The notes: a model not told the origin generated them from the sequence alone. 64,000 nt of DNA from an uncultured Oscillospiraceae bacterium (GCA_934552825.1 CAKTEQ010000003.1:186001-250000), one strand, 5' to 3'. Shown: positions 13,638 through 22,651, counted from the stretch's first letter. Numbers and translations: made by a program.

Positions 13638-15725
13638 ATGAGATGTGAAGTTTTGCATGAGACTGGGGGACGTCTGAGAGTCCGGCTGGCTGTAAAGCGT
13701 ATGACGCTGGAGGAAGCGGACGTTCTGGAGTATTATCTCAGAGCGGTCGCCGGTGTTACGGACGTGCGCACATATGACCGCACCTGCGACGCTGTAATAT
13801 GTTATTCAGGAGAGAGAAGCGCTGTCGTCAGCGCCCTGTCCGCCTTTTCCTTTGAAGAGGCGCGGGAGCTGGGGCTCGTGCCGGAGCACACACAGCGGGC
13901 GCTTAACAGAGAGTTTGAGGACAAGCTCGTATTTACAGTTGCCCGGCGCTTCGCGTCGAAACTGTTTTTGCCCTTCCCGGTGCGGGCGGCGATATCTGTG
14001 ATAAAGGCGGCGAAATATGTCCGGGAGGGACTTGCCTCCCTCAAGGAAAAGCGCCTTTCAGTTGCGGTGCTTGATGCGACCGCGGTCACTGTATCCCTCA
14101 TCAGGGGCGACTTTGACTCGGCAGGCTCGGTGATGTTCATGCTGCGCCTCGGCGAGATACTTGAGGAGTGGACCCACAAGAAGTCCGTTGCGGATCTCGC
14201 CGGAGCCATGTCCCTGAATGTGGACAAGGTGTGGCGGCTGGATGGCGAGCAGGAGGAGCTCGTGCCCGTGGACCGCATCGCCCTGGGCGATAGGGTCGTG
14301 GTGCGCATGGGCAACATGATACCCCTGGACGGCAAGGTAGTCTCCGGGGAGGCTCTTGTAAACCAGGCGTCCATGACGGGCGAGTCACTGCCTGTGAGAA
14401 AGGAAACGGGCAGCTATGTGTATGCCGGGACGGTCGTGGAGGAGGGCGAGTGCGTTATCAGCGTGGATAAGCTCTCCGGCGGCGGACGGTATGACCGTAT
14501 AGTGAAAATGATTGAGGAGTCGGAGAAGCTTAAATCCGCCGCTGAGGACAAAGCCGCCCAGCTCGCGGATAAGCTTGTGCCGTACACTCTTGGGGGCACA
14601 GTGCTGACGTATCTTCTGACCCGCAACGTGACAAAAATGCTCGCGGTGCTGATGGTGGATTTCTCCTGCGCGCTGAAACTGTCCATCCCAATCGCGGTGC
14701 TCTCGGCAATGCGTGAGAGCAGCCTTTATAATATTTCAGTCAAGGGCGGCCGCTTCCTGGAGACCGTCGCCAAGGCGGACACGGTGGTATTTGACAAGAC
14801 CGGCACGCTGACTTACGCGACGCCGCGTGTGGCGGGAATAACCACCTTCGGCGGGCATGAGGAGAGCGAGATGCTCCGTCTCGCCGCGTGCCTTGAGGAG
14901 CACTATCCCCACTCCCTTGCCAACGCGGTGGTCGAAGAGGCGAAGACGAGGGGACTCAACCACGAGGAGTACCACTCAAAGGTGGAGTACGTGGTTGCCC
15001 ACGGCATATCCAGCATGGTGGACGGGGAGAAGGTGATCATCGGCAGTGCTCACTTCGTGTTCGAGGACGAGAAGTGCGCCGTGCCGGACGGAGAACAGGA
15101 GAAGTTCGACAGCCTGTCCGGGGAGTATTCCCACCTCTATCTTGCCATATCCGGCACGCTTGCGGCGGTGATCAGTATCTCCGACCCCATCAGGGCGGAG
15201 GCGGGGGCTGCTATTGCGGCACTCCACGGCTGCGGCGTGAAGAGAATAGTCATGATGACAGGCGATAATGAAAAGACTGCTGCCGCTGTCGCTGCGGCGG
15301 TGGGCGTGGACGAATACCACGCGGGCGTACTGCCGGAGGATAAGGCGCGGTTTATAAAATCCGAGCATGACGCCGGACGGTGCGTTATCATGATAGGGGA
15401 CGGCGTGAATGATACGCCGGCGCTTTCGGAAGCGGACGCGGGTATCGCCATCAACAGCGGTGCCGCCATCGCAAGGGAGATCGCGGATATAACGATATCC
15501 TCCAGCGATTTGTTCGAGCTTGTCACGCTCCGCCGCCTGAGTACCGAGCTCATGGCGCGGATAAGGAGGAATTACAGGTTCATCGTCGGCTTCAACATGA
15601 TGCTCATAGTGCTGGGTGTCGGCGGCGTTATACAGCCCACCACGTCGGCGCTGCTGCACAATCTCTCGACATTGGGAATAAGCCTGCACAGCATGACAAA
15701 TCTCCTGGACGGGGAGAAAAAATAA
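13638..15725 (+). CDS. Heavy-metal-type P1B ATPase with non-canonical metal site
   Basis: 695 residues. Phosphorylation motif D386-KTGTLT, actuator TGES (in ASMTGESLPVRKE), hinge GDGVND around D588, and the HPHSLA-type nucleotide-binding histidine (EEHYPHSLANAVVEEA). The N-terminal 75 residues look like an HMA domain without CxxC. The transmembrane metal motif, normally CPC, is here Ser343-Cys344 in VDFSCALKLSIP. The last helix has LLHNLSTLGISLHSM. Metal specificity cannot be assigned by the usual subgroup rules. Neighbours are the DUF6110 protein and a convergent HMA chaperone. Confidence 0.88.
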   Translation: MRCEVLHETGGRLRVRLAVKRMTLEEADVLEYYLRAVAGVTDVRTYDRTCDAVICYSGERSAVVSALSAFSFEEARELGLVPEHTQRALNREFEDKLVFTVARRFASKLFLPFPVRAAISVIKAAKYVREGLASLKEKRLSVAVLDATAVTVSLIRGDFDSAGSVMFMLRLGEILEEWTHKKSVADLAGAMSLNVDKVWRLDGEQEELVPVDRIALGDRVVVRMGNMIPLDGKVVSGEALVNQASMTGESLPVRKETGSYVYAGTVVEEGECVISVDKLSGGGRYDRIVKMIEESEKLKSAAEDKAAQLADKLVPYTLGGTVLTYLLTRNVTKMLAVLMVDFSCALKLSIPIAVLSAMRESSLYNISVKGGRFLETVAKADTVVFDKTGTLTYATPRVAGITTFGGHEESEMLRLAACLEEHYPHSLANAVVEEAKTRGLNHEEYHSKVEYVVAHGISSMVDGEKVIIGSAHFVFEDEKCAVPDGEQEKFDSLSGEYSHLYLAISGTLAAVISISDPIRAEAGAAIAALHGCGVKRIVMMTGDNEKTAAAVAAAVGVDEYHAGVLPEDKARFIKSEHDAGRCVIMIGDGVNDTPALSEADAGIAINSGAAIAREIADITISSSDLFELVTLRRLSTELMARIRRNYRFIVGFNMMLIVLGVGGVIQPTTSALLHNLSTLGISLHSMTNLLDGEKK

Positions 15726-15771
15726 AAAACAGACCGGTACATCGATTCCTGATGTACCGGTCTGTCTTTTT
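15724..15771. terminator. Bidirectional terminator between ATPase and HMA gene
   Basis: A 15-base stem ACAGACCGGTACATC/GATGTACCGGTCTGT with a seven-base loop, flanked by A and T runs on both sides. It serves the ATPase (+) and the convergent HMA gene (-). Confidence 0.9.
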
Positions 15772-15776
15772 GCTGT

Positions 15777-16028
15777 TTAATGGCGGCTGAAAAGCCCCTT
15801 CTTTTCGTATGGCTCGCTGTGGTATCCCGTTACCGTATACCCGGTGGGCTCGATCGCGCCCCTGAGCGCCTCCTCGGAGATATCCTCCTGAGAGATTATC
15901 ACAGTCTCGCCTTTCGTGTGAGAGGAGCTGACCTTCTTCACGGGGAACGCCCGGCGGACCGCGTCGTTCATATGATTTTCGCACATGCCGCAAGCCATGC
16001 CGTCGATTTTTAAAGTTATCTTGTTCAT
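15777..16028 (-). CDS. HMA-domain metallochaperone
   Basis: 83 residues. Heavy-metal-associated fold with the metal-binding motif GMACGMCENH (M-x-C-x2-C). Probably binds a soft or transition metal ion and delivers it to the neighbouring P-type ATPase, whose own HMA-like domain lacks CxxC. A C-terminal tail (YHSEPYEKKGLFSRH) extends slightly beyond a minimal HMA domain. Good ribosome site (AAGGAG). It is transcribed towards the ATPase, from which it is separated by a shared terminator. Confidence 0.85.
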   Translation of the reverse strand: MNKITLKIDGMACGMCENHMNDAVRRAFPVKKVSSSHTKGETVIISQEDISEEALRGAIEPTGYTVTGYHSEPYEKKGLFSRH

Positions 16029-16366
16029 ACCTATCCGCTCCTTGAAAACAGTGAATTAGCAGAGACTAACTCTGCCAGTGAAAATAAGACCGCCAGGGGA
16101 GAGCGGCTCAGATGATCACGTTCACATAGTATCACCGGACAGAAAAGAAATCAATAGAAATCCCGGAGAAAAAACGAAGAAAATCTTGCAAAACGCAAAA
16201 TTATACCCGCGAAAATAAAAATACGACACACATCTTTTAAGGACAAAAAAACACCAGTGAAAATGTTTTGCTGAAACTGGAAGAACGCTGAAAATGCCCT
16301 GGGCGCATTGACATCTTCAAAAACAAATGCGAAAATTATTGCAAGAGATCAAAAGGAGGAACGACC
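16029..16366. other. Intergenic region upstream of BaiCD-like gene
   Basis: AT-rich and without a credible open frame. TTGACA at 16308-16313 is the only strong -35-like hexamer upstream of the next gene; the expected -10 position (GAAAAT/AAAATT) is poor. An activator might therefore be needed. AAGGAGG precedes the ATG at 16367. Confidence 0.4.
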
Positions 16367-18331
16367 ATGGCAAAGATAAAGTACCCCCATCTGTTTGAAC
16401 CCATGACCATAAGAGGCAAGACGTTCAAAAACAGATTTTATTCAGCACCCAACGCAAACTCATTTGTTGATGACGGCAAGCCAAATGACTATTATATCCA
16501 GTACATGGAGGAGAAGGCCCGGGGCGGCGCGGGCATGGTGGTCATAAGTGAAGTGCCCGTGGATGAATACGGCGCTCACGAACACCACTTCAAGTTTGAC
16601 AGGGATTCAAAGCCCCTCATCTCCGAACTGGTGGACGCTATCCGCCAGCACGGAGCGATGGTTGAGGTGGAGCTCACTCACGGCGGCGACGCGGTGGACC
16701 CCTATTTCAACGAAGGCGGCAAGATAATAAGCTCCATGGGCTTTTTCCGTTCTGACGGGCTGGAAGTGACCTGCATGGACGAGAAGATGATAGAGCGCAC
16801 AGTGCAGAAGTACGTGGACGCTGCACTCTTCTGGCAGGGCTGCGGCGTTGACGTCATCATGATACATGCGGGGCACCATTGGCTGCTCAACCAGTTCCTC
16901 AGCCCCCTGTGGAACCGCCGCGCCGATAAGTTCGGCGGCCCCATCGAGAACCGGATGCGCTTCCCAGTGATGGTGTTCAAGGCGGTGCGCGAGGCTGTTG
17001 GCGACAGCATGATAATCGACGTGCGCGTCTCCGTGGACGACCTCAAGGAGGGCGGCAACACCTTCAAGGACACATATGTGTTCCTCAAGGCGATCGAGCC
17101 ATATATCGACCTCATCAACGTGAGCTGCGGCTCCAGCATGGACACAGGCTCCCTTGTCCAGACCAGCACCTTCCAGCAGAAGGCGCCTCTGGTGAAATAC
17201 TCGGAGATGATAAAGCAGTCCGACCTCACGCCTAAGGTCATCCTCCACGGTTCTCTCACAGACCCGGAGATGATGGAGCAGTTTATCGCCGAGGGTAAGT
17301 GCGACGCTGTGGCGTGCGCAAGAGCCATTATTGCCGACCCATTTATCGTGAAGAAGGCACAGTACGGCATGGACGAAGATATCCGCCCCTGCCTGCGCTG
17401 CAACTTCTGCCTCATGGGCAACAAGCTTGGGGATAAGCTCAATCCCAACGGCTTCCCTGTTACTGACGGGCGCACGGGCTGCACGGTGAACCCCCTTGCA
17501 CGCCACGAGAACCGCAAGAAGAGAGAATACGCCGTGATATCAAAGAAGAAGGTCGCCATAGTGGGCGGCGGTCCCGCAGGTATGCAGGCTGCGTTCACAG
17601 CATTTGACAGAGGTCACGACGTGACGCTCATCGAGAAGAATGGAGAACTGGGCGGCTGGCTGCGCTTTACGGACAAGGACCAGTATAAGGGTGACCTGCG
17701 CAAGTTCAAGAATTATCTTGTCCATCAGGTGGAAAAGCGTGACATAAATGTCATGCTCAACACCGAGGCCGACGAGGCGCTCATGGAGAAGCTGGATCCC
17801 GATGTGATCCTGGTGTGCAGCGGCTCCGAGCCGGTGGTGCCGAAGATAACGGGCATCGAAAACGCCCGCTACACGGCGGACGTATACTTCGGCTTTGAGC
17901 CGGGCAAGCGCGTGGTCATAATCGGCGGCGGCCTTGTGGGCTGCGAGACGGGCCTTGATTTGGCGGCTCAGGGACATGAGGTGACGGTAGTAGAAGCGCT
18001 GGGCTCCATTGCCCGGGACTGCAATTACCTGACGCTCAGCGGCTTCATGCGCGAGTGCGAGGGGAAGCCACTCACATTCCGGGTGAACACCAAGGTCACG
18101 GAGGTAAAGGAGAACGGCGTGGAGGTCGAGGTGAATGGAGAGAAGCTCTTCATTGAGGCGGACACAGTGCTCTACAGCGTGGGGCTCAGGTCCACAGGCA
18201 ACGCTCTGGCGGAACGGCTCAGACCCTATGCCTATGAGACCGTTGTCATCGGCGACGCAAAGTCAAGCAAGAAAGTGTACGAGGCGATAAACGACGCTTA
18301 TGACACCGCTATGGACATAGGAAATGTGTAA
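16367..18331 (+). CDS. BaiCD/2-enoate-reductase family flavoenzyme (OYE + Fe-S + FAD)
   Basis: 654 residues. N-terminal FMN TIM barrel of the Old Yellow Enzyme type, a four-cysteine Fe-S segment (CLRCNFC, then GCTVNP), and a C-terminal FAD/NAD(P) domain with VGGGPAGMQAAF and IIGGGLVGCETG. Members transfer hydride from NAD(P)H via FAD and a 4Fe-4S cluster to FMN, and then reduce activated C=C bonds. The usual catalytic HGY is replaced here by H170-H171-W172 in HAGHHWLLNQFLSP. The cluster spacing is C-x2-C-x2-C with a long gap to the fourth Cys. Substrate unknown; bile-acid, cinnamate-type and other enoates are possible. Monocistronic with its own terminator. Confidence 0.88.
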   Translation: MAKIKYPHLFEPMTIRGKTFKNRFYSAPNANSFVDDGKPNDYYIQYMEEKARGGAGMVVISEVPVDEYGAHEHHFKFDRDSKPLISELVDAIRQHGAMVEVELTHGGDAVDPYFNEGGKIISSMGFFRSDGLEVTCMDEKMIERTVQKYVDAALFWQGCGVDVIMIHAGHHWLLNQFLSPLWNRRADKFGGPIENRMRFPVMVFKAVREAVGDSMIIDVRVSVDDLKEGGNTFKDTYVFLKAIEPYIDLINVSCGSSMDTGSLVQTSTFQQKAPLVKYSEMIKQSDLTPKVILHGSLTDPEMMEQFIAEGKCDAVACARAIIADPFIVKKAQYGMDEDIRPCLRCNFCLMGNKLGDKLNPNGFPVTDGRTGCTVNPLARHENRKKREYAVISKKKVAIVGGGPAGMQAAFTAFDRGHDVTLIEKNGELGGWLRFTDKDQYKGDLRKFKNYLVHQVEKRDINVMLNTEADEALMEKLDPDVILVCSGSEPVVPKITGIENARYTADVYFGFEPGKRVVIIGGGLVGCETGLDLAAQGHEVTVVEALGSIARDCNYLTLSGFMRECEGKPLTFRVNTKVTEVKENGVEVEVNGEKLFIEADTVLYSVGLRSTGNALAERLRPYAYETVVIGDAKSSKKVYEAINDAYDTAMDIGNV

Positions 18332-18343
18332 AAAGCTATCAAG

Positions 18344-18380
18344 AAAACCGGCTGCGGATAAGTTCCGCAGCCGGTTTTTT
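18344..18380 (+). terminator. Terminator after BaiCD-like gene
   Basis: AAAACCGGCTGCGG/CCGCAGCCGGTTTT stem with a seven-base loop and six T. Probably also serves convergent asnA. Confidence 0.88.
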
Positions 18381-18390
18381 GTACGTCATA

Positions 18391-19404
18391 TCAGAGAATG
18401 TTGATGCCAGCCTGATGGCATTTTTCAACGGTGTTATTATCCCAGAGGGACACCTGCACCTCGCCTATATGAGCGCAGCCCAGCAGGAGCATGCACAGTC
18501 TCGACTGACCGATGCCGCCGCCGATGGTCAGGGGCAGCTCGCCGTTGAGCAGTGCCTTATGGTAGGCGAGCTCCCGGCGGTCGTCGCAGCCGGACACGTG
18601 GAGCTGATGGTCGAGAGATCTCTCGTCGACGCGGATGCCCATGGAGGAGATCTCAATGGGGCAGCCGAGCACATCGTGCCAGAAGAGTATGTCGCAGTTA
18701 AGGCGCCAATCGTCGTAGTCAGGGGCGCGGCCGTCGTGAGGCTCGCCGCAGCTCAGGTTATCGCCGATGCCTGTGAGGCAGACGGTTTTGTGCTCCTTTG
18801 TTATCTCGTATTCCCGCTCCTTGGAAGTGAGGTCGGGGTACATGGTCTCAAGCTCCGCCGTGGAGATATAGAACACGTCGCGCTTAAGCTCCCGGCCCGC
18901 CAGCTGGGGGAACACGGCGTCAAGGGTGAACTGTGTCGTGCATATGGCGGCGACGATGGAGTCAACGGTTTTTTCAAGATACTGCATCGTGCGCTGACTG
19001 CGGTTGATGACCTTCTCCCAGTCCCACTGGTCCACGTAGATGGAGTGGAGGTTGTCCAGCTCCTCGTCCCGGCGGATGGCGTTCATGTCCGTATAGAGGC
19101 CCATGCCTGTGGAGAATTCGTATTTCTTCAGAGCCATGCGCTTCCACTTCGCGAGGGACTGCACGACGGCGGCGTCGCACTCGGGGATCTCGGGTACGTC
19201 GAAGCGGACGGGCCGCTCAACGCCGTTGAGGTCGTCGTTCATGCCCAGGGACGCGTCCACGAAAAGGGGAGCGGACACGCGGCGCAGGTTGAGGTTTCCG
19301 CAGAGGTTATCCGCGAAAATACGCTTGATGAGCGAGATCGCCTTCTGTGTGTCGAACACAGAGAGCCTTGGTTTGTAGTTCTCGGGAATAATAAGTTTTG
19401 CCAT
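18391..19404 (-). CDS. asnA: Aspartate-ammonia ligase (asparagine synthetase A)
   Basis: 337 residues. Makes asparagine from aspartate and ammonia with ATP through an aspartyl-AMP intermediate; the fold is like class II aminoacyl-tRNA synthetases. Diagnostic segments: RRVSAPLFVDASLGMNDDLN, FSTGMGLYTDMNAIRRDE, DQWDWEKVI and the C-terminal GGGIGQSRLCMLLL. It follows an SDR gene on the same strand by 28 bases. The ribosome site before the ATG is weak (AAGGCTGAAG). Confidence 0.97.
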   Translation of the reverse strand: MAKLIIPENYKPRLSVFDTQKAISLIKRIFADNLCGNLNLRRVSAPLFVDASLGMNDDLNGVERPVRFDVPEIPECDAAVVQSLAKWKRMALKKYEFSTGMGLYTDMNAIRRDEELDNLHSIYVDQWDWEKVINRSQRTMQYLEKTVDSIVAAICTTQFTLDAVFPQLAGRELKRDVFYISTAELETMYPDLTSKEREYEITKEHKTVCLTGIGDNLSCGEPHDGRAPDYDDWRLNCDILFWHDVLGCPIEISSMGIRVDERSLDHQLHVSGCDDRRELAYHKALLNGELPLTIGGGIGQSRLCMLLLGCAHIGEVQVSLWDNNTVEKCHQAGINIL

Positions 19405-19432
19405 GTATTTCTTCAGCCTTTCATCTGTATTT

Positions 19433-20170
19433 TCAAATAAGAAATCCGCCGTTGGCGCCGAGTACCTGCCCCGTTATAAAAGCCGCGCCTTCGGACGCGA
19501 GGTACAAAACAGCCTGCGCCACGTCCCTGGGAGTGCCGGCTCTGCCCAGGGGAGTCTCCTCACACAGGGCGGAAATGTCCGCAGGGGTCAGGTTTGAATT
19601 CATCTCCGTGTCGATAAGACCCGGAGAGACGCAGTTCACCCGGATTCCGGAGGGACCTACCTCCTTCGCCAGCGCCTTTGTAAAGGCTATGATGGCGCCC
19701 TTTGATGCGGAGTAGGCGACCTCGCAGCTCCCCCCTGTCTCCCCCCACATGGAGGCGATGTTGACGATGGAGCCGGATTTGCGGCGTATCATCCCGGGGA
19801 GGACAGCTCGTGTGCAGTTGAACACACCGGTCGAATTGACGGCGAATACCCGCGCCCACTGCTCGGGAGAAGTGTCGGTAATGAGAGCGTCGAGGGAGAT
19901 CCCCGCGTTGTTAACAAGGCAGGTCACACCGCCGAAGGTCTCCTCCGCCTCGCGGGACATGCGTTCCGCGGCTGAGAAGTCGGCCACGTCGCATTCGAAG
20001 GCCCGGGCGCAGCCCGGACGCCCCTCATTGAGCTCGGAGACGAGATTTTGGGCGGCCGCCGCATTTTTGAGGTAGTTCACAGCCACGTTCCAGCCGTTTT
20101 CGGCGAAAAGACGGGCGGCTGCGGCGCCGATTCCTCTTGATGCGCCGGTAATAAGAACGGTTTTGACCAT
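19433..20170 (-). CDS. SDR family oxidoreductase (FabG-like)
   Basis: 245 residues from the ATG at 20170; a TTG three codons upstream is less likely. Classic short-chain dehydrogenase: cofactor loop TGASRGIG, NNAGIS, catalytic Ser in NIASMWGE and Tyr-x3-Lys in YSASKGAI, with a substrate-loop end SPGLIDTEMNSNL. Resembles 3-oxoacyl-ACP reductase, but no other fatty-acid genes are nearby, so the substrate is uncertain. The first gene of a likely two-gene unit with asnA. Confidence 0.88.
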   Translation of the reverse strand: MVKTVLITGASRGIGAAAARLFAENGWNVAVNYLKNAAAAQNLVSELNEGRPGCARAFECDVADFSAAERMSREAEETFGGVTCLVNNAGISLDALITDTSPEQWARVFAVNSTGVFNCTRAVLPGMIRRKSGSIVNIASMWGETGGSCEVAYSASKGAIIAFTKALAKEVGPSGIRVNCVSPGLIDTEMNSNLTPADISALCEETPLGRAGTPRDVAQAVLYLASEGAAFITGQVLGANGGFLI

Positions 20171-20316
20171 TGATACCAAGTCCTAACATTCATTTTAAGT
20201 AATTATTATACACATTCTTTCCATGAAAAGCCACATTTTTTTCAAAAATCAGGGCATATTTTGCAAAAAATTATTAAGAATAAGTCTAACACTTACATTT
20301 TCGGGGGGATACGGCC

Positions 20317-20784
20317 GTGGAAGTGCGGATAATAGGGCAGAGCGAGGATACCAGGGCGCGCATTCGGCGCTTTGCCGGCGAGTATTGCGCCGGCAGGGAC
20401 CGGGGTGAAAGCAGCATATGCCTTGTGCTGCCAGGGGGCGTGCCGGAGGGAAGTATCGCCTGCGGCGCGGCGCTGATACCGGGGGAACTTGCGGGAGTGT
20501 GGGCGGAGAGCATGACCACGCCCTGCGCCGTGACATACGGGGCAGGGGGGAAGGAGACGCTCACATACTCCAGCCGTATCGGACCGTGGGTGATGGCATC
20601 CCTCCAGCGTGAGGTGCGCACGCCATGGGGAGTTGTGGCGGAGAGCCAGGAGTTCTGCGTGCCGGGGGACGGAGGGGATATGTCCCTCGCTCTTGGGGGG
20701 CTGCTTCTGCTGCTGGGAGAGCGCCCGGAAAAAATCGGAGAAATTCTGCACAGGAGCGTAATCTTTGAACTGCCCGGCGAATAG
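20317..20784 (+). CDS. Hypothetical protein upstream of SSB-like gene
   Basis: 155 residues from a GTG at 20317 preceded by a G-rich ribosome site. I do not recognise a family. Composition is mixed alpha/beta, with a Gly/Ala-rich middle and a C-terminal segment LALGGLLLLLGERPEKIGEIL. No signal peptide, clear membrane helix or cysteine motif. A stretch VTYGAGGKETLTYSSRIG could be a strand-turn-strand. It ends 46 bases before the SSB-like gene and is probably co-transcribed with it, which hints at a DNA-related or regulatory role, but nothing in the sequence proves that. Confidence 0.6.
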   Translation: MEVRIIGQSEDTRARIRRFAGEYCAGRDRGESSICLVLPGGVPEGSIACGAALIPGELAGVWAESMTTPCAVTYGAGGKETLTYSSRIGPWVMASLQREVRTPWGVVAESQEFCVPGDGGDMSLALGGLLLLLGERPEKIGEILHRSVIFELPGE

Positions 20785-20830
20785 GAATGTTACTGGAAAA
20801 AGCAGTAACCTGTTGGGAGTGAAACATAAG

Positions 20831-21445
20831 ATGGGCGATTTTGTGAATGAGAACAGCGTGGTAATATGCGGGAGCGTGGTGAGCGAGCCGAAGCTTTCCC
20901 ACGAAAATCACGGGAAGGAATTCTGGGGCTTTGCTCTGGCGGTACGCAGACTCAGCGGCGTTGAGGACAGATTGAATATTGTGATGGAGCGGGGACGGCT
21001 GGAAAAGGAAGCCCTGAGCGAGGGAGACTTCGTGGAGGTCAGAGGCGTGCTGCACACCTATAATAATAAGAGCGGCGTTGGCAGCAGGCTCGTGATAACG
21101 GTAAATGCACAGGACGCCGACAAGCTGTCCATAGGCGAGCCGGAAAACAGCGTGGAGCTTACCGGGACGATATGCAAAGCTCCGGTTTACAGGCGCACGC
21201 CTCTGGGCAGGGAGATATGCGACATAATGCTCGCCGTGAACCGGAGAAGCGGCAGAGCGGATTATATCCCCTGCATACTCTGGGGGGAGACGGCGCGGGA
21301 GGCATCCGCGCTGGGCGTTGGTAGCCGGGTGAGCATTTCAGGCAGGCTTCAGAGCCGTACATATATAAAAAACATAGACGGCGTGCAGATCCCACGGACT
21401 GCCTTTGAGGTATCTGCGGCGAGCATGAAGAATATCGACGGGTGA
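20831..21445 (+). CDS. Tandem OB-fold single-stranded-DNA-binding-like protein
   Basis: 204 residues from the ATG at 20831 after GGGAG; a longer frame extends upstream without a ribosome site. Two successive SSB/PriB-like OB folds are visible: residues about 1-95 (NSVVICGSVVSEPKLSHENH, FVEVRGVLHTY) and about 115-200 (NSVELTGTICKAPVYRRTPL, ADYIPCILWG, SRVSISGRLQSRTY). The second matches the classical SSB pattern better. No acidic DDDIPF-type tail is present, so it is probably not the main SSB. It may bind ssDNA as an accessory replication or repair protein. Confidence 0.75.
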   Translation: MGDFVNENSVVICGSVVSEPKLSHENHGKEFWGFALAVRRLSGVEDRLNIVMERGRLEKEALSEGDFVEVRGVLHTYNNKSGVGSRLVITVNAQDADKLSIGEPENSVELTGTICKAPVYRRTPLGREICDIMLAVNRRSGRADYIPCILWGETAREASALGVGSRVSISGRLQSRTYIKNIDGVQIPRTAFEVSAASMKNIDG

Positions 21446-21446
21446 T

Positions 21447-21486
21447 ACATCGAAGCCCCGGTGCTCTGAGCACCGGGGCTTCGATG
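21447..21486. terminator. Bidirectional terminator
   Basis: A 19-base near-perfect stem (ACATCGAAGCCCCGGTGCT with its complement) around a three-base loop. It separates the SSB-like gene (+) from the convergent pseudouridine synthase (-). The T run is poor on either side. Confidence 0.75.
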
Positions 21487-21487
21487 T

Positions 21488-22447
21488 TTATCCGAAGTAT
21501 TCTTTCACGAAGTCCACGTCGCTTACGGTGAACTCCCTGCCGTTCAGGTATTCAAGTTCGCCGCCGTCTGTTTTGAAGGCGAACTTCAGCCTGTATGAGT
21601 AGAGCGCCTGGTATTTGCGCCCGTAGGTCTTGTTCTGGCGGAGGCTGCCGTATTTGCCGTCCCCGAGAAGTGGGTGTCCCGCCGCCGCGAACTGGGCGCG
21701 TATCTGATGGGTGCGCCCCGTGAGCAGCTCGCACTCCACGAGGGACAGGTCGCCCCGTGTTTTGACAGTGCGGTAGAGGGTGGCGGCGTACTTTGCGCCG
21801 GGCTCGCTCCTCTGGCGGACATAGACCTGGTTTTTCACGCTGTCCTTGAATATATACCCCTCCAGCTTGCCGGCAGCGGGCTTCATGGCACCGTGGATAA
21901 TGCAGAGATAGTATTTTTCTATCTCTCTGTCCTTTATCTTCTGGTTCATTATGCGCAGAGCCGCCGCGTTTTTGGCGGCGATGACGATGCCGCCGGTGTT
22001 CCTGTCTATGCGGTTGCAGAGGGCCGGGGTGAATGCGTTCTCCTCCCTGGGGCGCCACTCACTCTTGGCGTACAGATAAGCCTGGATATGGTCGATGAGG
22101 GTGCGCCCGTACTCGGCGCCGTCATGGGGATGCACAGCCTGCCCCGGGCGCTTGTCCAGGAGCATGATGTTCCCGTCCTCGTAGACGATATTCAGCTTTG
22201 GGGACGAAACGGTGAGATAGGCATTGTCGTCACGGGGGGCTTCAAAAAACTCGTCGTTTATGTACATCTGAACAAGGTCGCCCACCTGGAGACGCGTGTC
22301 CTTTTCTCCGCGCTTTCCGTTCACCTTTATGCGTTTGAGGCGTATGTATTTATGCAGAAGAGAGGCGGGCAGCATTGGGGCGTTTTTGCTCACAAAGCGG
22401 TCGAGCCGCTGCTGGGAATCGTTTTTTCCAACTGTGAATTCTTTCAT
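21488..22447 (-). CDS. RluA-family 23S rRNA pseudouridine synthase
   Basis: 319 residues from the ATG at 22447 with AGGAGG seven bases upstream; the open frame continues 42 codons further without a ribosome site. N-terminal S4 RNA-binding domain (QQRLDRFVSKNAPMLPASLL, KRIKVNGKR), then the catalytic RluA domain with the aspartate motif CNRIDRNTGGIVIAAKN. TGRTHQIRAQFAAAGHPLLG is the second signature. It isomerises uridines in 23S rRNA, and the exact site (RluC/RluD type) cannot be told. Stands alone on the minus strand. Confidence 0.92.
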   Translation of the reverse strand: MKEFTVGKNDSQQRLDRFVSKNAPMLPASLLHKYIRLKRIKVNGKRGEKDTRLQVGDLVQMYINDEFFEAPRDDNAYLTVSSPKLNIVYEDGNIMLLDKRPGQAVHPHDGAEYGRTLIDHIQAYLYAKSEWRPREENAFTPALCNRIDRNTGGIVIAAKNAAALRIMNQKIKDREIEKYYLCIIHGAMKPAAGKLEGYIFKDSVKNQVYVRQRSEPGAKYAATLYRTVKTRGDLSLVECELLTGRTHQIRAQFAAAGHPLLGDGKYGSLRQNKTYGRKYQALYSYRLKFAFKTDGGELEYLNGREFTVSDVDFVKEYFG

Positions 22448-22591
22448 GATAACGCCTCCTTTGCCGGTAAATATTAACACAGCGGTGCGCCTTTTGCAAC
22501 ATCCCAGGCCGGCGGGGTACGGCGCGGGCGCTCTGACGGTAAAGACAGGGGAAAAAAGCAAAAAAACTGTCAAGTTTTAAGCAGAAAATGT

Positions 22592-22620
22592 TTGACATTG
22601 GGAGCCAATTACTCTATAAT
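22592..22620 (+). promoter_or_regulatory. Promoter of yceD-rpmF
   Basis: TTGACA (22592-22597) and TATAAT (22615-22620) are both perfect, with a 17-base spacer. The ATG of the DUF177 gene follows about 30 bases later. Strong constitutive promoter fitting a ribosomal-protein operon. Confidence 0.92.
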
Positions 22621-22651
22621 ACTTTGCGTACCGTCTGCAAAGGGGTGTCCT

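Noticed and set aside
13638..15725. Copper-type (CopA) assignment for the P-type ATPase
   Set aside because: The CPC motif and the CxxC of the HMA-like domain are missing, so copper specificity is not supported.
18379..19440. 353-codon plus-strand frame over asnA
   Set aside because: The minus-strand asnA is unambiguous, so this is its mirror.
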